Source: Sphingomonadaceae bacterium
GTDB taxonomy: Bacteria > Pseudomonadota > Alphaproteobacteria > Sphingomonadales > Sphingomonadaceae
Length of the DNA: 64,000 bases
Direction: 5' to 3'
NCBI GenBank assembly: GCA_024236195.1
Contig: JACKKZ010000003.1
Span: 434,001-498,000 of the forward strand
In this document: positions 9,006 through 17,398 of the stretch, piece after piece
Position numbering within the stretch: position 1 is the stretch's first letter
Layout of the letters: every line of letters starts with the position of its first letter
The notes under the pieces: generated by a model
Database searches by the model: none
Told to the model about the DNA's origin: nothing
Seen by the model: only the letters and a program-made list of their open reading frames with translations
Translations under genes and position numbers: made by a program

Positions 9006-11285
9006 TTAGTCCTTCAGGAAGTCCGGCACGTGGCCTTCGCCGCCGCCGTCGCGGTCACCGCCACGATCACGGCGGGGACCGCGATCACGGCCGCCACCGC
9101 GGCCACCACGGTCGCCGCGCGGACCACGGCGGTCACCACGATCACCGCGCGGTTCACGCGGTTCGCGCGGCGGGCGGGTGTCTTCCAGCTCTTCACCGGT
9201 TTCCTGGTCAACGACGCGCATCGACAGGCGGACCTTGCCGCGATTGTCGATTTCGAGAACCTTGACCTTCACTTCCTGGCCTTCGGAAACAACGTCGGTC
9301 GGCTTTTCGACGCGCTCGTTCTTCATTTCGCTGACGTGGACGAGGCCGTCCTTGCCACCCATGAAGTTCACGAATGCACCGAAATCGACGATGTTGACGA
9401 CCTTGCCAGTGTAGATCTTGCCGACTTCGGCTTCCTCAACGATGCCTTCGATCCACTTTTTCGCGGCTTCGATCTGGCTGAGGTCAGAAGACGAAATCTT
9501 GATCACGCCTTCGTCGTCAATATCGACCTTGGCGCCGGTTTCAGCAACGATTTCACGGATCACCTTGCCACCGGTGCCGATCACGTCACGGATCTTCGAC
9601 TTGTCGATCTGCATCGTTTCGATACGCGGAGCATGGGCCGACAGCTCAGTACGCGAAGCGCCAAGCGCCTTCTGCATTTCACCGAGGATGTGAGCGCGAC
9701 CGCCCTTGGCCTGCTCGAGAGCCTTGGCCATGATTTCCTTGGTGATGCCGGCGATCTTGATGTCCATCTGCAGGCTGGTGATGCCTGCTTCAGTGCCGGC
9801 CACCTTGAAGTCCATGTCGCCCAGATGATCTTCGTCACCCAGAATGTCGGACAACACGGCAAACTCGTCACCTTCCAGGATCAGGCCCATGGCGATACCC
9901 GACACCGGGCGTTCGATCGGAACGCCGGCATCCATCATGGCCAGACAGCCACCGCACACGGTCGCCATGGAGGACGAACCGTTGGACTCGGTGATGTCGG
10001 ACAGGACGCGGATCGTATAGGGGAAGTCTTCCTTGCTCGGCAGCACGGGGTGCAGCGCACGCCATGCCAGCTTACCATGGCCCACTTCACGACGGCCCGG
10101 CGCGCCGAAGCGGCCGACTTCACCAACCGAATAGGGCGGGAAGTTATAGTGCAGCATGAAGTGCTGGTAGGTCAGACCTTCCAGCCCGTCGATCATCTGC
10201 TCGCTTTCCTTCGTGCCCAGCGTGGTGGTGCAAATCGCCTGCGTTTCACCGCGGGTGAACAGCGCCGAACCATGGGTACGGGGCAGGAAGCCGACCATGC
10301 TTTCGATCGGGCGAACCTGATCGAGCTTGCGGCCATCAATACGCTGGCCGTCCTTGAGGATGGCGGTGCGCACGATTTCGGCCTCCAGCTTCTTCACGGC
10401 CTTACCAGCGGTCATCTGCGTCTGGCCATCGGCCTCAGCATATTTTTCCTTGGCCTTGGCGCGAGCAGCGTTGAGCGCGTCACTGCGGGCGGACTTGTCG
10501 GTCAGCTTGTAAGCAGCGGCGATATCCGCACCAACCAGAGCGCGCAGCTCTTCCTTGATCGCGGAAGCATCGTCATTCTTGGCGACTTCCCACGGATCCT
10601 TGGCAGCCTTCTCAGCCAGTTCGATGATCGCACCGATGACCTTGCGGCTTTCGTCATGCGCAAACATGACAGCGCCGAGCATTTCTTCTTCGGTCAGTTC
10701 CTTGGCTTCGGATTCGACCATCATCACCGCGTCATTGGTCGCAGCAACCACGAGGTCGAGACGGCCATCGGTGAGGGCAGCGTCCTGCTTCGGGTTGAGG
10801 ACATATTCGCCATCGACATAGCCAACGCGTGCCGCGCCGATCGGGCCCATGAAGGGCACGCCGGAAATGGTCAGCGCAGCCGATGCTGCGATCATGGCAA
10901 CGATGTCAGCCTCGGTTTCGCCATCGAACGACATGACCTGGCAGATCACGTTGATTTCGTTGTAGAACCCTTCGGGGAAGAGCGGACGGATCGGGCGGTC
11001 GATCAGGCGGCTGGTGAGCGTTTCCTTCTCGGTCGCACCGCGTTCACGCTTGAAGAAGCCACCCGGGATGCGGCCGGCTGCGGAGAATTTTTCCTGATAA
11101 TGGACGGTGAGCGGGAAGAAATCCTGCCCGTCCTTCACGGACTTGGCGGCGGTTACGGCGCAAAGCACCACGGTTTCGCCATAGGTGGCCAGAACGGCGC
11201 CGTCAGCCTGACGGGCAATACGGCCAGTTTCCAGAGTGAGGGTCTTGCCGCCCCACTCCAGTGATACAGTTTTCGTGTCGAACAT
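9006..11285 (-). CDS. pnp: Polynucleotide phosphorylase
   Basis: PNPase degrades RNA 3' to 5' by phosphorolysis and is part of the degradosome. The 759-residue protein has two RNase PH domains (N-terminal FPLTVHYQEKFSAAGRIPGGF; second domain GETQAICTTTLGT), then a KH domain (IRDVIGTGGKVIREI) and an S1 domain (GKVVNIVDFGAFVNFMGGKDGLVHVSEM). It is longer than usual because of an Arg/Gly/Asp-rich tail with RGG-like repeats, which may add RNA or protein binding. It lies downstream of rpsO, the usual order, with a repeat pair in the gap. Confidence 0.98.
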   Translation of the reverse strand: MFDTKTVSLEWGGKTLTLETGRIARQADGAVLATYGETVVLCAVTAAKSVKDGQDFFPLTVHYQEKFSAAGRIPGGFFKRERGATEKETLTSRLIDRPIRPLFPEGFYNEINVICQVMSFDGETEADIVAMIAASAALTISGVPFMGPIGAARVGYVDGEYVLNPKQDAALTDGRLDLVVAATNDAVMMVESEAKELTEEEMLGAVMFAHDESRKVIGAIIELAEKAAKDPWEVAKNDDASAIKEELRALVGADIAAAYKLTDKSARSDALNAARAKAKEKYAEADGQTQMTAGKAVKKLEAEIVRTAILKDGQRIDGRKLDQVRPIESMVGFLPRTHGSALFTRGETQAICTTTLGTKESEQMIDGLEGLTYQHFMLHYNFPPYSVGEVGRFGAPGRREVGHGKLAWRALHPVLPSKEDFPYTIRVLSDITESNGSSSMATVCGGCLAMMDAGVPIERPVSGIAMGLILEGDEFAVLSDILGDEDHLGDMDFKVAGTEAGITSLQMDIKIAGITKEIMAKALEQAKGGRAHILGEMQKALGASRTELSAHAPRIETMQIDKSKIRDVIGTGGKVIREIVAETGAKVDIDDEGVIKISSSDLSQIEAAKKWIEGIVEEAEVGKIYTGKVVNIVDFGAFVNFMGGKDGLVHVSEMKNERVEKPTDVVSEGQEVKVKVLEIDNRGKVRLSMRVVDQETGEELEDTRPPREPREPRGDRGDRRGPRGDRGGRGGGRDRGPRRDRGGDRDGGGEGHVPDFLKD

Positions 11286-11416
11286 TGATTTTCCTTATGA
11301 CCCGCGAGCCACATTGCACCGCGGGGCCTACAATTCCGGGTAAACCGTCCCGGTCCGGTGTGGGGCGTTCTTTCCTGCCCCCATGCAGCAGGCCGCCGAA
11401 TTGCGACCATACATAC

Positions 11417-11496
11417 GTCATCCCAGCGAAAGCTGGGATCGGTCTCCGCACACCCGGCCCTTGTGGCACGAGACCCCAGCGCTCGCTGGGATGGCG
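11417..11496. repeat. REP-like inverted repeat pair between rpsO and pnp
   Basis: The left arm contains TCCCAGCGAAAGCTGGGA, itself a 7-bp palindrome with a GAAA loop, followed by GGTCTC. The right arm is GAGACCCCAGCG followed by CGCTGGGAT, so the two units face each other around a spacer of about 24 bases. This is the architecture of a REP doublet. Such elements usually occur many times per genome; that is inference, since only one copy of this type is in the window. Confidence 0.7.
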
Positions 11497-11506
11497 GAAA
11501 TAGACA

Positions 11507-11532
11507 AAGGGGCGACCCGATGGCCGCCCCTT
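11507..11532 (-). terminator. Stem-loop after rpsO, probable terminator or attenuator
   Basis: An 8-bp stem (AAGGGGCG with CGCCCCTT) with a 10-base loop, just downstream of the rpsO stop on the minus strand. The following T-run is short (CCCCTTTGTC), so it may be leaky and allow read-through into pnp. Confidence 0.6.
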
Positions 11533-11542
11533 CGAGAAACTC

Positions 11543-11812
11543 TTATTTACGCAGACCCAGCTTCTGGATCAGGGCGTTGTAGCGCGCCACATCTTTCTTC
11601 TTGAGATAGGCCAGCAGGCTACGGCGCTTGTTGACCATCATCAGCAGACCACGGCGGGAATGGTTATCCTTGTGGTGGTCCTTGAAGTGTTCGGTCAGGT
11701 TGCGGATACGCTCGGTCAGGATGGCGACCTGAACTTCCGGGGAGCCAGTGTCGTTGTTACCCTGGGCGTTGTCCGCGATAATTTCAGTCTTGCGTTCGGC
11801 GGTTACCGACAT
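11543..11812 (-). CDS. rpsO: 30S ribosomal protein S15
   Basis: An 89-residue protein, the normal S15 length. It has the conserved block DTGSPEVQVAILTERI, the 16S rRNA contact region HFKDHHKDNHSRRGLLMMVNKRR, and the C-terminus RYNALIQKLGLRK. S15 is a primary 16S rRNA binder in the 30S platform. It lies between truB and pnp in the standard order and nine bases after truB. Confidence 0.98.
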   Translation of the reverse strand: MSVTAERKTEIIADNAQGNNDTGSPEVQVAILTERIRNLTEHFKDHHKDNHSRRGLLMMVNKRRSLLAYLKKKDVARYNALIQKLGLRK

Positions 11813-11821
11813 GTGTTTTCC

Positions 11822-12877
11822 TTACTCAGCGACATCGGGCAAATTGAAACCCCTGACGACTTTCGCCGTCCCGCCACTGAGCTCCATCAGCGCCACGGGA
11901 GTTTTCCCGCGATATGCGCAATAGAGCCCGTCAGCATGGGGCAATCCCGAAATGACCCGGCCCTGGCGGACCGCCTGCGCGCTATCGGGATCGAGAGACA
12001 AGGCCGGGATGTCGTCCAGCCCCGCCTCCAGCGGCAGGAGGAGGTCTTCAAGCCGCGCGCCCTTACCGATTTCGTTGAGTTTGTCCAGCGAAATCGCCTG
12101 TGTCTGAGAGAACGGCCCCGCCTTGATGCGGCGCAGATAAGTAACATGGCCGCAAGTGCCAAGGGCATGGGCAATATCGCGGGCGAGGCTGCGGATATAG
12201 GTGCCCTTGGAGACATGGGCGCGAAGCGTCACTTCCTCCAGATCCTCCCCGGCACGGGGAGGGGGACCATCCGCAGGATGGTGGAGGGGTACGGGCGGCC
12301 AATCCTGACCTGCGAGGGACGACGATGCCGAGGGTGCCCCTCCACCAGCTTCGCTGGTCCCCCTCCCCGTTCCGGGGAGGATTTCTAGCGCGAATACCGT
12401 CACCGCTCGCGTCGCCAGCTTAACCTGCTCCCCCGCCCTCGCGAGGTCATAGGCGCGCTTGCCATCGACCTTCAGGGCGGAAAAAGCAGGCGGGACCTGT
12501 TCAATCGGGCCAGTGAAACCCGCCAGCACCTCAGCCACCTGCTCCAGCGTCGGCCGCATATCGCTGGTCGCAACCACTTCCCCCTCCGCATCCAGCGTAT
12601 CGGTCTCCTCGCCAAAGCGGATGGTGAAGTCATAGATCTTGCTCGCATCGAGCAGCCGCCCGGTCAGCTTGGTTGCTTCGCCGATGGCAATCGGCAGCAC
12701 GCCCTCGGCCAGCGGGTCGAGCGTACCGCCATGGCCGACCTTGAGCCCGCCCTTCAGCTTCATGTTGTAGCCCGCCTCGCGCAGGTTTCGCTTCACTGCA
12801 GACACTGCTTGCGTGGAGCCAAGCCCCCTGGGCTTGTCGAGGATGATCCAGCCGTTCACCGGTGGCGGGTTAGACAC
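11822..12877 (-). CDS. truB: tRNA pseudouridine-55 synthase B with a repeat-derived insertion
   Basis: TruB converts U55 of the tRNA T-loop to pseudouridine. The 351-residue protein carries the catalytic Asp in GHGGTLDPLA (D54), the tRNA-binding YDFTIRFGEETDTLDAEG, and VSKGTYIRSLARDIA in the second half of the fold. It is about 45 residues longer than usual. The excess is a Pro/Gly/Ser-rich insert at about residues 165-212, encoded by a palindromic repeat pair (12241-12384), placed in the loop between VFALEIL and VTLRAHVSKG. The frame is intact, so the enzyme may still work. Three bases separate it from the M50 protease gene. Confidence 0.95.
   Translation of the reverse strand: MSNPPPVNGWIILDKPRGLGSTQAVSAVKRNLREAGYNMKLKGGLKVGHGGTLDPLAEGVLPIAIGEATKLTGRLLDASKIYDFTIRFGEETDTLDAEGEVVATSDMRPTLEQVAEVLAGFTGPIEQVPPAFSALKVDGKRAYDLARAGEQVKLATRAVTVFALEILPGTGRGTSEAGGGAPSASSSLAGQDWPPVPLHHPADGPPPRAGEDLEEVTLRAHVSKGTYIRSLARDIAHALGTCGHVTYLRRIKAGPFSQTQAISLDKLNEIGKGARLEDLLLPLEAGLDDIPALSLDPDSAQAVRQGRVISGLPHADGLYCAYRGKTPVALMELSGGTAKVVRGFNLPDVAE
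12241..12384. repeat. REP doublet (two inverted ~50-bp palindromic units) inserted in frame inside truB
   Basis: Both ends carry the same unit in opposite orientation. It starts ATCCTCCCCGG(C/A)ACGGGG, continues AGGGGGACCA, then an inner palindrome (TCCGCAGGA at the left, a GCGAAGC version at the right), then TGGTGGAGGGG. The left unit spans about 12241-12290 and the right, inverted, about 12335-12384. The total of 144 bases is 48 codons, and the minus-strand reading has no stop, so it is translated as part of TruB. Confidence 0.85.
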
Positions 12878-12880
12878 TGG

Positions 12881-13564
12881 TCAGGCTCCGGCGAAAACCA
12901 GCGCGATCTGTTGGTAGATACCCATCATGAAATTGATCGGCGGGCTGACCAGGCGGCCGATCAGGTCGAACTGAGGAAAAGCCCAGTCAGCGGCAATCAG
13001 GATCACGAAAAACAGCATTCCGGCCTGCCGCAGCTGGGCGAAATGCGCTGCCATGCTGCGCGGCAGCAGCCCTTCAAGGATATGCGAACCGTCAAATGGT
13101 GGGATCGGGAGGAGGTTGAAGAAGGCGAGGAAGCAGTTGATCATGATGAATGTAAGCAGCCCTTCATCGAGCAGGCCCGGCGTTTGGCCCGAGAAAAACG
13201 CTAAAGGATCACCAAACATTCCCCACAATACCGCCCCCACAGCTGCGAGCAGCAAGTTCATTCCCGGCCCGGCAGCCGCCACCAGCATCATGTCACGCCG
13301 CGGATTGTTCAGCCGCCGTCCGTTTACCGGCACTGGCTTGGCCCAGCCAAAGATCGGGCCATTCACCAGCGCGAGGAAGCCGGGGACTAGCAGCGTTCCC
13401 ACCGGATCGACATGGCGGATGGGGTTGAGGCTCAGCCGCCCCTGCTCTTCCGCTGTGGGATCGCCTAACGCACGAGCAGCAAGGCCATGTGCAACCTCGT
13501 GGAAGACAATAGCGATCACCAGCGCCGGGACGAGTACAAGGATTGTTGTTAGCGTATCTGTCAT
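12881..13564 (-). CDS. Site-2 protease family (M50) membrane metalloprotease
   Basis: A 227-residue multi-helix membrane protein. The zinc-binding HEVAHG motif (HExxH) is in the first helix at about residues 22-27, and the second metal-ligand motif NLLPIPPFDG is near residues 150-160. GWAKPVPVN is typical of the small YwhC-like M50 group. Such proteases cleave transmembrane segments; the substrate here is unknown. It lies three bases upstream of truB. Confidence 0.9.
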   Translation of the reverse strand: MTDTLTTILVLVPALVIAIVFHEVAHGLAARALGDPTAEEQGRLSLNPIRHVDPVGTLLVPGFLALVNGPIFGWAKPVPVNGRRLNNPRRDMMLVAAAGPGMNLLLAAVGAVLWGMFGDPLAFFSGQTPGLLDEGLLTFIMINCFLAFFNLLPIPPFDGSHILEGLLPRSMAAHFAQLRQAGMLFFVILIAADWAFPQFDLIGRLVSPPINFMMGIYQQIALVFAGA

Positions 13565-13593
13565 GCCGGGTTAGATAGGGTGCGATTGCCCGC

Positions 13594-14133
13594 TCAACCA
13601 GCCCATTCCTCTTTCAGCAGGCCGAATACTGCAGTGTCGCGCACAAAGCCGGTCCAGGTGATGCGGTTGCGGCGTAGCGTCCCTTCATGCTTCGCCCCCA
13701 GCTTGGCGACCGCCGCCAGGGAGCGCTTGTTGCGCGTATCGACAGTGAATTCGATCCGCCAGAAGCCGCAGGCAAAGGCGTGTTCGATCATCAGCTTCTT
13801 GACCCGGCGGTTGAAATCCGTGCCGCGCACCGATGGCTCGATATAGGTCCCGCCGATCATCACCGTGCCGTTTTCAAGGCTGGGGTGGATGTAGGAACTG
13901 GTGCCCACCACCCGCCCCGCCTGACACAGCGCAAAGCGCACCCAGCCCTGCTCGCCATGGAAGGCCTTGAGCTGTTCCTCAAACCCATCGTCGAGCATGT
14001 TGACCGGGTAGATGTCCCAGATCTCGCGATCCTGCGCGCAGGCCGTGCGCAGACCCTCCACATGCTGTGCGGTGAAGGGTTCGACCGTGACATCGCCATC
14101 CGCGAGCGGGGTTTCGAGTTCAGACATTTCCAT
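13594..14133 (-). CDS. GNAT family N-acetyltransferase
   Basis: A protein of about 179 residues of the RimJ/RimL-like acetyltransferase type. It has VGTSSYIHPSLENGTVMIGGTYIEPSVRGTDFN (shown by its ends), with FACGFWRIEFTVDTRNKRSLAAVAKLGA matching the acetyl-CoA binding and C-terminal motifs. AAGG seven bases upstream supports the ATG at 14133; a second ATG lies two codons in. It overlaps the tdk stop, so it is probably translated after tdk. The substrate is unknown. Confidence 0.85.
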   Translation of the reverse strand: MEMSELETPLADGDVTVEPFTAQHVEGLRTACAQDREIWDIYPVNMLDDGFEEQLKAFHGEQGWVRFALCQAGRVVGTSSYIHPSLENGTVMIGGTYIEPSVRGTDFNRRVKKLMIEHAFACGFWRIEFTVDTRNKRSLAAVAKLGAKHEGTLRRNRITWTGFVRDTAVFGLLKEEWAG

Positions 14134-14704
14134 CAAGCGCCTTGGTAAAATGCTTGCGGCACAGCGCCACATAGCGGTCATTTCCGCCAATTTCGGTCTG
14201 TGCGCCCTTGCTTACAGCCTTGCCACTGGCATCAACGCGCAAGTTCATCGTCGCCTTGCGCCCGCAATGGCACACCGCCTTGAGCTCCACCAGGCTGTCA
14301 GCAATGCCCAGCAGCGCGGCTGATCCGGGGAAAAGCTCGCCCTGGAAATCGGTCCGCAAGCCATAGCACAGCACCGGGATGCCCTCTGCATCGGCCAGCC
14401 GCGCGCATTGCCACACCTGTTCCCGCGTCAGGAACTGCGCCTCGTCGATCAGCACGCAATGCACCGGCGCCTCGGCATGGTCTGCCAGCACGCGCGCAGC
14501 AATATCCGTCCCCGCCTCGAAGCGATGCGCATCGCTGGCCAGCCCGATCCGGCTGGAAATCGCGCCAAATCCGGGCCGGTCATCAATCGCGGCGGTCCAC
14601 AGGCTGACCCGCATATCGCGCTCGCCATAGTTGAAGGCCGCCTGCAACAGAGTCGAGCTCTTGCCTGCATTCATGCTTGCATAGTAGAAATAGAGCTTGG
14701 CCAT
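14120..14704 (-). CDS. tdk: Thymidine kinase
   Basis: Thymidine kinase phosphorylates thymidine to dTMP in the salvage pathway. The 194-residue protein has the P-loop SMNAGKSS at about residues 10-17, the second nucleotide motif VLIDEAQFL, and the C-terminal zinc-site region CHCGRKATMNLR. Its end overlaps the GNAT gene start. It is divergent from the AbgT transporter gene. Confidence 0.96.
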   Translation of the reverse strand: MAKLYFYYASMNAGKSSTLLQAAFNYGERDMRVSLWTAAIDDRPGFGAISSRIGLASDAHRFEAGTDIAARVLADHAEAPVHCVLIDEAQFLTREQVWQCARLADAEGIPVLCYGLRTDFQGELFPGSAALLGIADSLVELKAVCHCGRKATMNLRVDASGKAVSKGAQTEIGGNDRYVALCRKHFTKALDGNV

Positions 14705-14809
14705 GGCTGGTGGCTAGCGCGAGGTAGGCCCGCCGCCAAGCGAAAGCCGGAACTGATCCACCGCCACGGCATTATGTATCGAATAACCGGCTTCGGGAGG
14801 ACACACCGC

Positions 14810-16390
14810 ATGGCGACAGCAGCACCGGCACAGAAAGGCATACTGGGTTGGATCGAACGCGTGGGCAATCGCCTGCCCGATCCGGTCTTCCTGTTTTTCT
14901 GGCTGATCGCCGGGCTGGTGGTCCTGTCCATTATCGCCAGCATGGCGGGCTGGTCCGTCACGCACCCGACGGAAATGGACGAGGCAACCGGGCAACTGCG
15001 CGTGATCGCTGCCACCAGCCTGATTTCGGCGGACAATATCCAGAAACTGTGGGTCGAAATGCCCAAGACTTTCACCCATTTCCACCCGCTTGGCTATGTG
15101 CTGGTGGTGATGCTGGGTGCTGGCGTAGCGGAGCGTGCCGGGCTGTTCGGCACCGCCATGCGCGCCGGGGTGCGCAATGCCCCCAAGGCGCTGCTGACGC
15201 CGATTGTCGTGCTGGTGGGGATGCTCGGCAACCTGGCAGCGGATGCGGCCTATGTCGTGCTTATCCCGTTGGCGGGGATCATCTTCCACGCGGCGGGTCG
15301 CCATCCGGTTGCGGGCATTGCGGCGACCTTCGCCGGGGTGTCTGGCGGCTTTTCCGCCAACCTCTTGCCCGGCCAGCTTGATGCGCTGTTGTTCGGTATC
15401 ACCGAAGCGGCCGTGGAAACCGTGTTTACCGACTTCACCGCCAATATCGCGGGAAATTGGTATTTCATCGCGGCGATGACCTTCATTTTCCTGCCGGTGA
15501 TCTGGTATGTCACTGACCGGATCATCGAACCGCGTCTCGGCCAGTGGGATCCGGCCATGGCGGGCAATGTGCCTGCCGATGAGAAAGGCGATGCTCCGCT
15601 CACCGAGGCCGAGCGCAAGGGTTTGCGCAATGCCGGGCTGGCCGTGCTGTTCGTAATCGGGCTGTGGCTCGTCTTCACGCTTGGGCCGGGCACACCCCTG
15701 ATCAACGAGGATGCCAACCCGGAAGCGCGGCTGACACCGTTCTATCAGAGCCTCGTCGCAGGCTTCTTCATCCTCTTCCTGCTGGCGGGCTGGGCCTATG
15801 GCAAAGCTGCGGGCACAATCACCGATCATCGCAGTCTGGTGAAGATGATGGCGGGCGCGATGGAAGACCTTGCCTATTACCTCGTCCTCGCCTTCGCTGC
15901 GGCGCATTTCGTAGCGATGTTTGCGTGGTCCAACCTGGGCCTGATCCTGGCAGTGAATGGCGCGGACATGCTGCAGGCATCCGGCCTGCCCGCCTGGGCC
16001 TTGCTGGGGGCAATCGTGCTGGTCTCTGCCCTGCTCAATATCTTTGTCGGCTCGGCCAGCGCCAAATGGGCGCTGCTCGCCCCGGTGCTGGTGCCGATGC
16101 TGATGCTGCTGGGCCTTTCGCCGGAAATGGCCACTGCCGCCTATCGCGTTGGCGATAGTGCCACCAATATCATCACTCCGCTGATGGTCTATTTCCCGCT
16201 GATCCTGATCTTCTGCCAGCGCTGGCAGAAGGATTTCGGCCTCGGCAGCCTGACCGCGACCATGGTCCCCTATTCGGTTGGCCTGATGCTGGCTGGCCTC
16301 GCCCTGACGATGGGATGGGTGTTGCTGGACCTGCCGCTGGGGCCAGGCGCGAGCGTGTATATGGAAACACCGCTGGCCGCGAAGCCGTAG
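14810..16390 (+). CDS. AbgT family transporter
   Basis: A 526-residue inner-membrane protein of the AbgT family, members of which import p-aminobenzoyl-glutamate or export sulfonamides. It begins MATAAPAQKGILGWIERVGNRLPDPVFLFFW, the family's usual start, and GGGAGG at 14795-14800 supports this ATG. Conserved parts include LPGQLDALLFG, FVGSASAKWALLAP and YRVGDSATNIITPLMVYFP. It is the only plus-strand gene between two minus-strand blocks of translation genes. The physiological substrate is not known. Confidence 0.93.
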   Translation: MATAAPAQKGILGWIERVGNRLPDPVFLFFWLIAGLVVLSIIASMAGWSVTHPTEMDEATGQLRVIAATSLISADNIQKLWVEMPKTFTHFHPLGYVLVVMLGAGVAERAGLFGTAMRAGVRNAPKALLTPIVVLVGMLGNLAADAAYVVLIPLAGIIFHAAGRHPVAGIAATFAGVSGGFSANLLPGQLDALLFGITEAAVETVFTDFTANIAGNWYFIAAMTFIFLPVIWYVTDRIIEPRLGQWDPAMAGNVPADEKGDAPLTEAERKGLRNAGLAVLFVIGLWLVFTLGPGTPLINEDANPEARLTPFYQSLVAGFFILFLLAGWAYGKAAGTITDHRSLVKMMAGAMEDLAYYLVLAFAAAHFVAMFAWSNLGLILAVNGADMLQASGLPAWALLGAIVLVSALLNIFVGSASAKWALLAPVLVPMLMLLGLSPEMATAAYRVGDSATNIITPLMVYFPLILIFCQRWQKDFGLGSLTATMVPYSVGLMLAGLALTMGWVLLDLPLGPGASVYMETPLAAKP

Positions 16391-16409
16391 GGAGCCTGCT
16401 GCCAGACTA

Positions 16410-16808
16410 TCAATCTTCCTCGTCGAGATCCCGCGCCACGCGCGGATCGCTGAGCAAGCGTTCGATCCGGTCGGCTTCGTCAAAGCTTTCATCGGGCTTG
16501 AACTTCAGCTTGGGCGCGAATTTGAGGCCAAGTCGGCTCGCAACTTCGCGCTGGAGGAAGGCGGTGTTCTGGCGCAGCGCCTTGACCACCGCATCTTCCT
16601 CTGCCCCCAGCAGCGGCTTCACATAGGCGGTTGCGTTCCTGAGGTCCGGCGTCATGCGCACTTCGGTAACGGAAATATTGGCCGCAGAGACGATCTCGTC
16701 ATGCACTTCGCCGCGTGCGAGCAGTTCGGACAATATATGCCGCACCCGCTCCCCCACTTTCAGGACGCGGACCGATTGCTGTTCAGGAGTGGATTGGTTG
16801 CGGGCCAT
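16410..16808 (-). CDS. rbfA: Ribosome-binding factor A
   Basis: RbfA assists late 16S rRNA maturation in the 30S subunit. The 132-residue protein has RVLKVGERVRHILSELLARG at the N-terminus and ISVTEVRMTPDLRNATAYV in the KH-like fold. I chose MARNQSTP, where the upstream DUF1697 stop and this ATG share a base (TGATG), which indicates coupling. The tail is acidic (DLDEED). Confidence 0.95.
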   Translation of the reverse strand: MARNQSTPEQQSVRVLKVGERVRHILSELLARGEVHDEIVSAANISVTEVRMTPDLRNATAYVKPLLGAEEDAVVKALRQNTAFLQREVASRLGLKFAPKLKFKPDESFDEADRIERLLSDPRVARDLDEED

Positions 16809-17398
16809 CAGTTCATCTTGCCAAGTATGCGTTGCAGGGAATTCACGTTCCGCGCCGTGGTTGAACAGCCAAGGCGACGTTCGATCCATGCGTTGGTCAG
16901 CTTTGAATCGCCAACGCCATCGACATAATCGACATAGAGCACACCGTCACCTGCTTCGATCCGTTCCGCCCCTCGCGCCGCGTGTTCGGCACGCAATTGC
17001 GCAACTGCCTCTTTACGCACTGCACCATCGCAGAACAGCACATGGACCTTTTTCGGTTCGCCATCGGCAAAGGGGCACTTTGCCAACACTGCCTCCAGTT
17101 CAACGCGCGTCAGCACGGCGGCAATGCACTCGATCCCGAATTCCGCCTGCAAGAGCCGCGCTATGGTCTGGCTGATTGCACCTGGCGCAAGCCGGCTTTC
17201 CAGCAGCACATTGCCGCTTGCGGCGATGGTTTGAACCCCGGCAAAGCGGGCCACCTCCAGTGCAGCCTTCAATTCCGCCATCTTCAGCCGGTTGCCCCCG
17301 ACATTGATGCGCGACAGCAGGACAGCGAATTGGCGATCAGCCAGCGGGAACCTCCGACAGCATGGCGGTGGAGGTCGAGCGGGCAAGCAATTCGCCAT
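16808..17398 (-). CDS. DUF1697 family protein, start uncertain
   Basis: A DUF1697 protein; the family role is unknown. Conserved residues are LSRINVGGNRLKMAELKAAL and ASGNVLLES near the start. The family normally begins about eight residues before RINVGG. In this frame no ATG, GTG or TTG lies there: the nearest are an ATG at 17398 and a TTG at 17386, both upstream and overlapping the thioesterase gene. A GGAGG at 17351-17355 is six bases before an in-frame CTG at 17342-17344, which would give a normal family length. I list the longest form. It sits between infB and rbfA. Confidence 0.78.
   Translation of the reverse strand: MANCLPARPPPPCCRRFPLADRQFAVLLSRINVGGNRLKMAELKAALEVARFAGVQTIAASGNVLLESRLAPGAISQTIARLLQAEFGIECIAAVLTRVELEAVLAKCPFADGEPKKVHVLFCDGAVRKEAVAQLRAEHAARGAERIEAGDGVLYVDYVDGVGDSKLTNAWIERRLGCSTTARNVNSLQRILGKMN

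Noticed and set aside
9030..11264. A 744-codon plus-strand frame opposite pnp
   Set aside because: Low-complexity shadow of PNPase; the Thr/Ala-rich start mirrors the Arg/Gly tail. PNPase is certain.
14714..16492. A 592-codon minus-strand frame opposite the AbgT transporter
   Set aside because: His/Gln-rich shadow product with no hydrophobic pattern; the plus-strand transporter has clear family motifs and a ribosome site.
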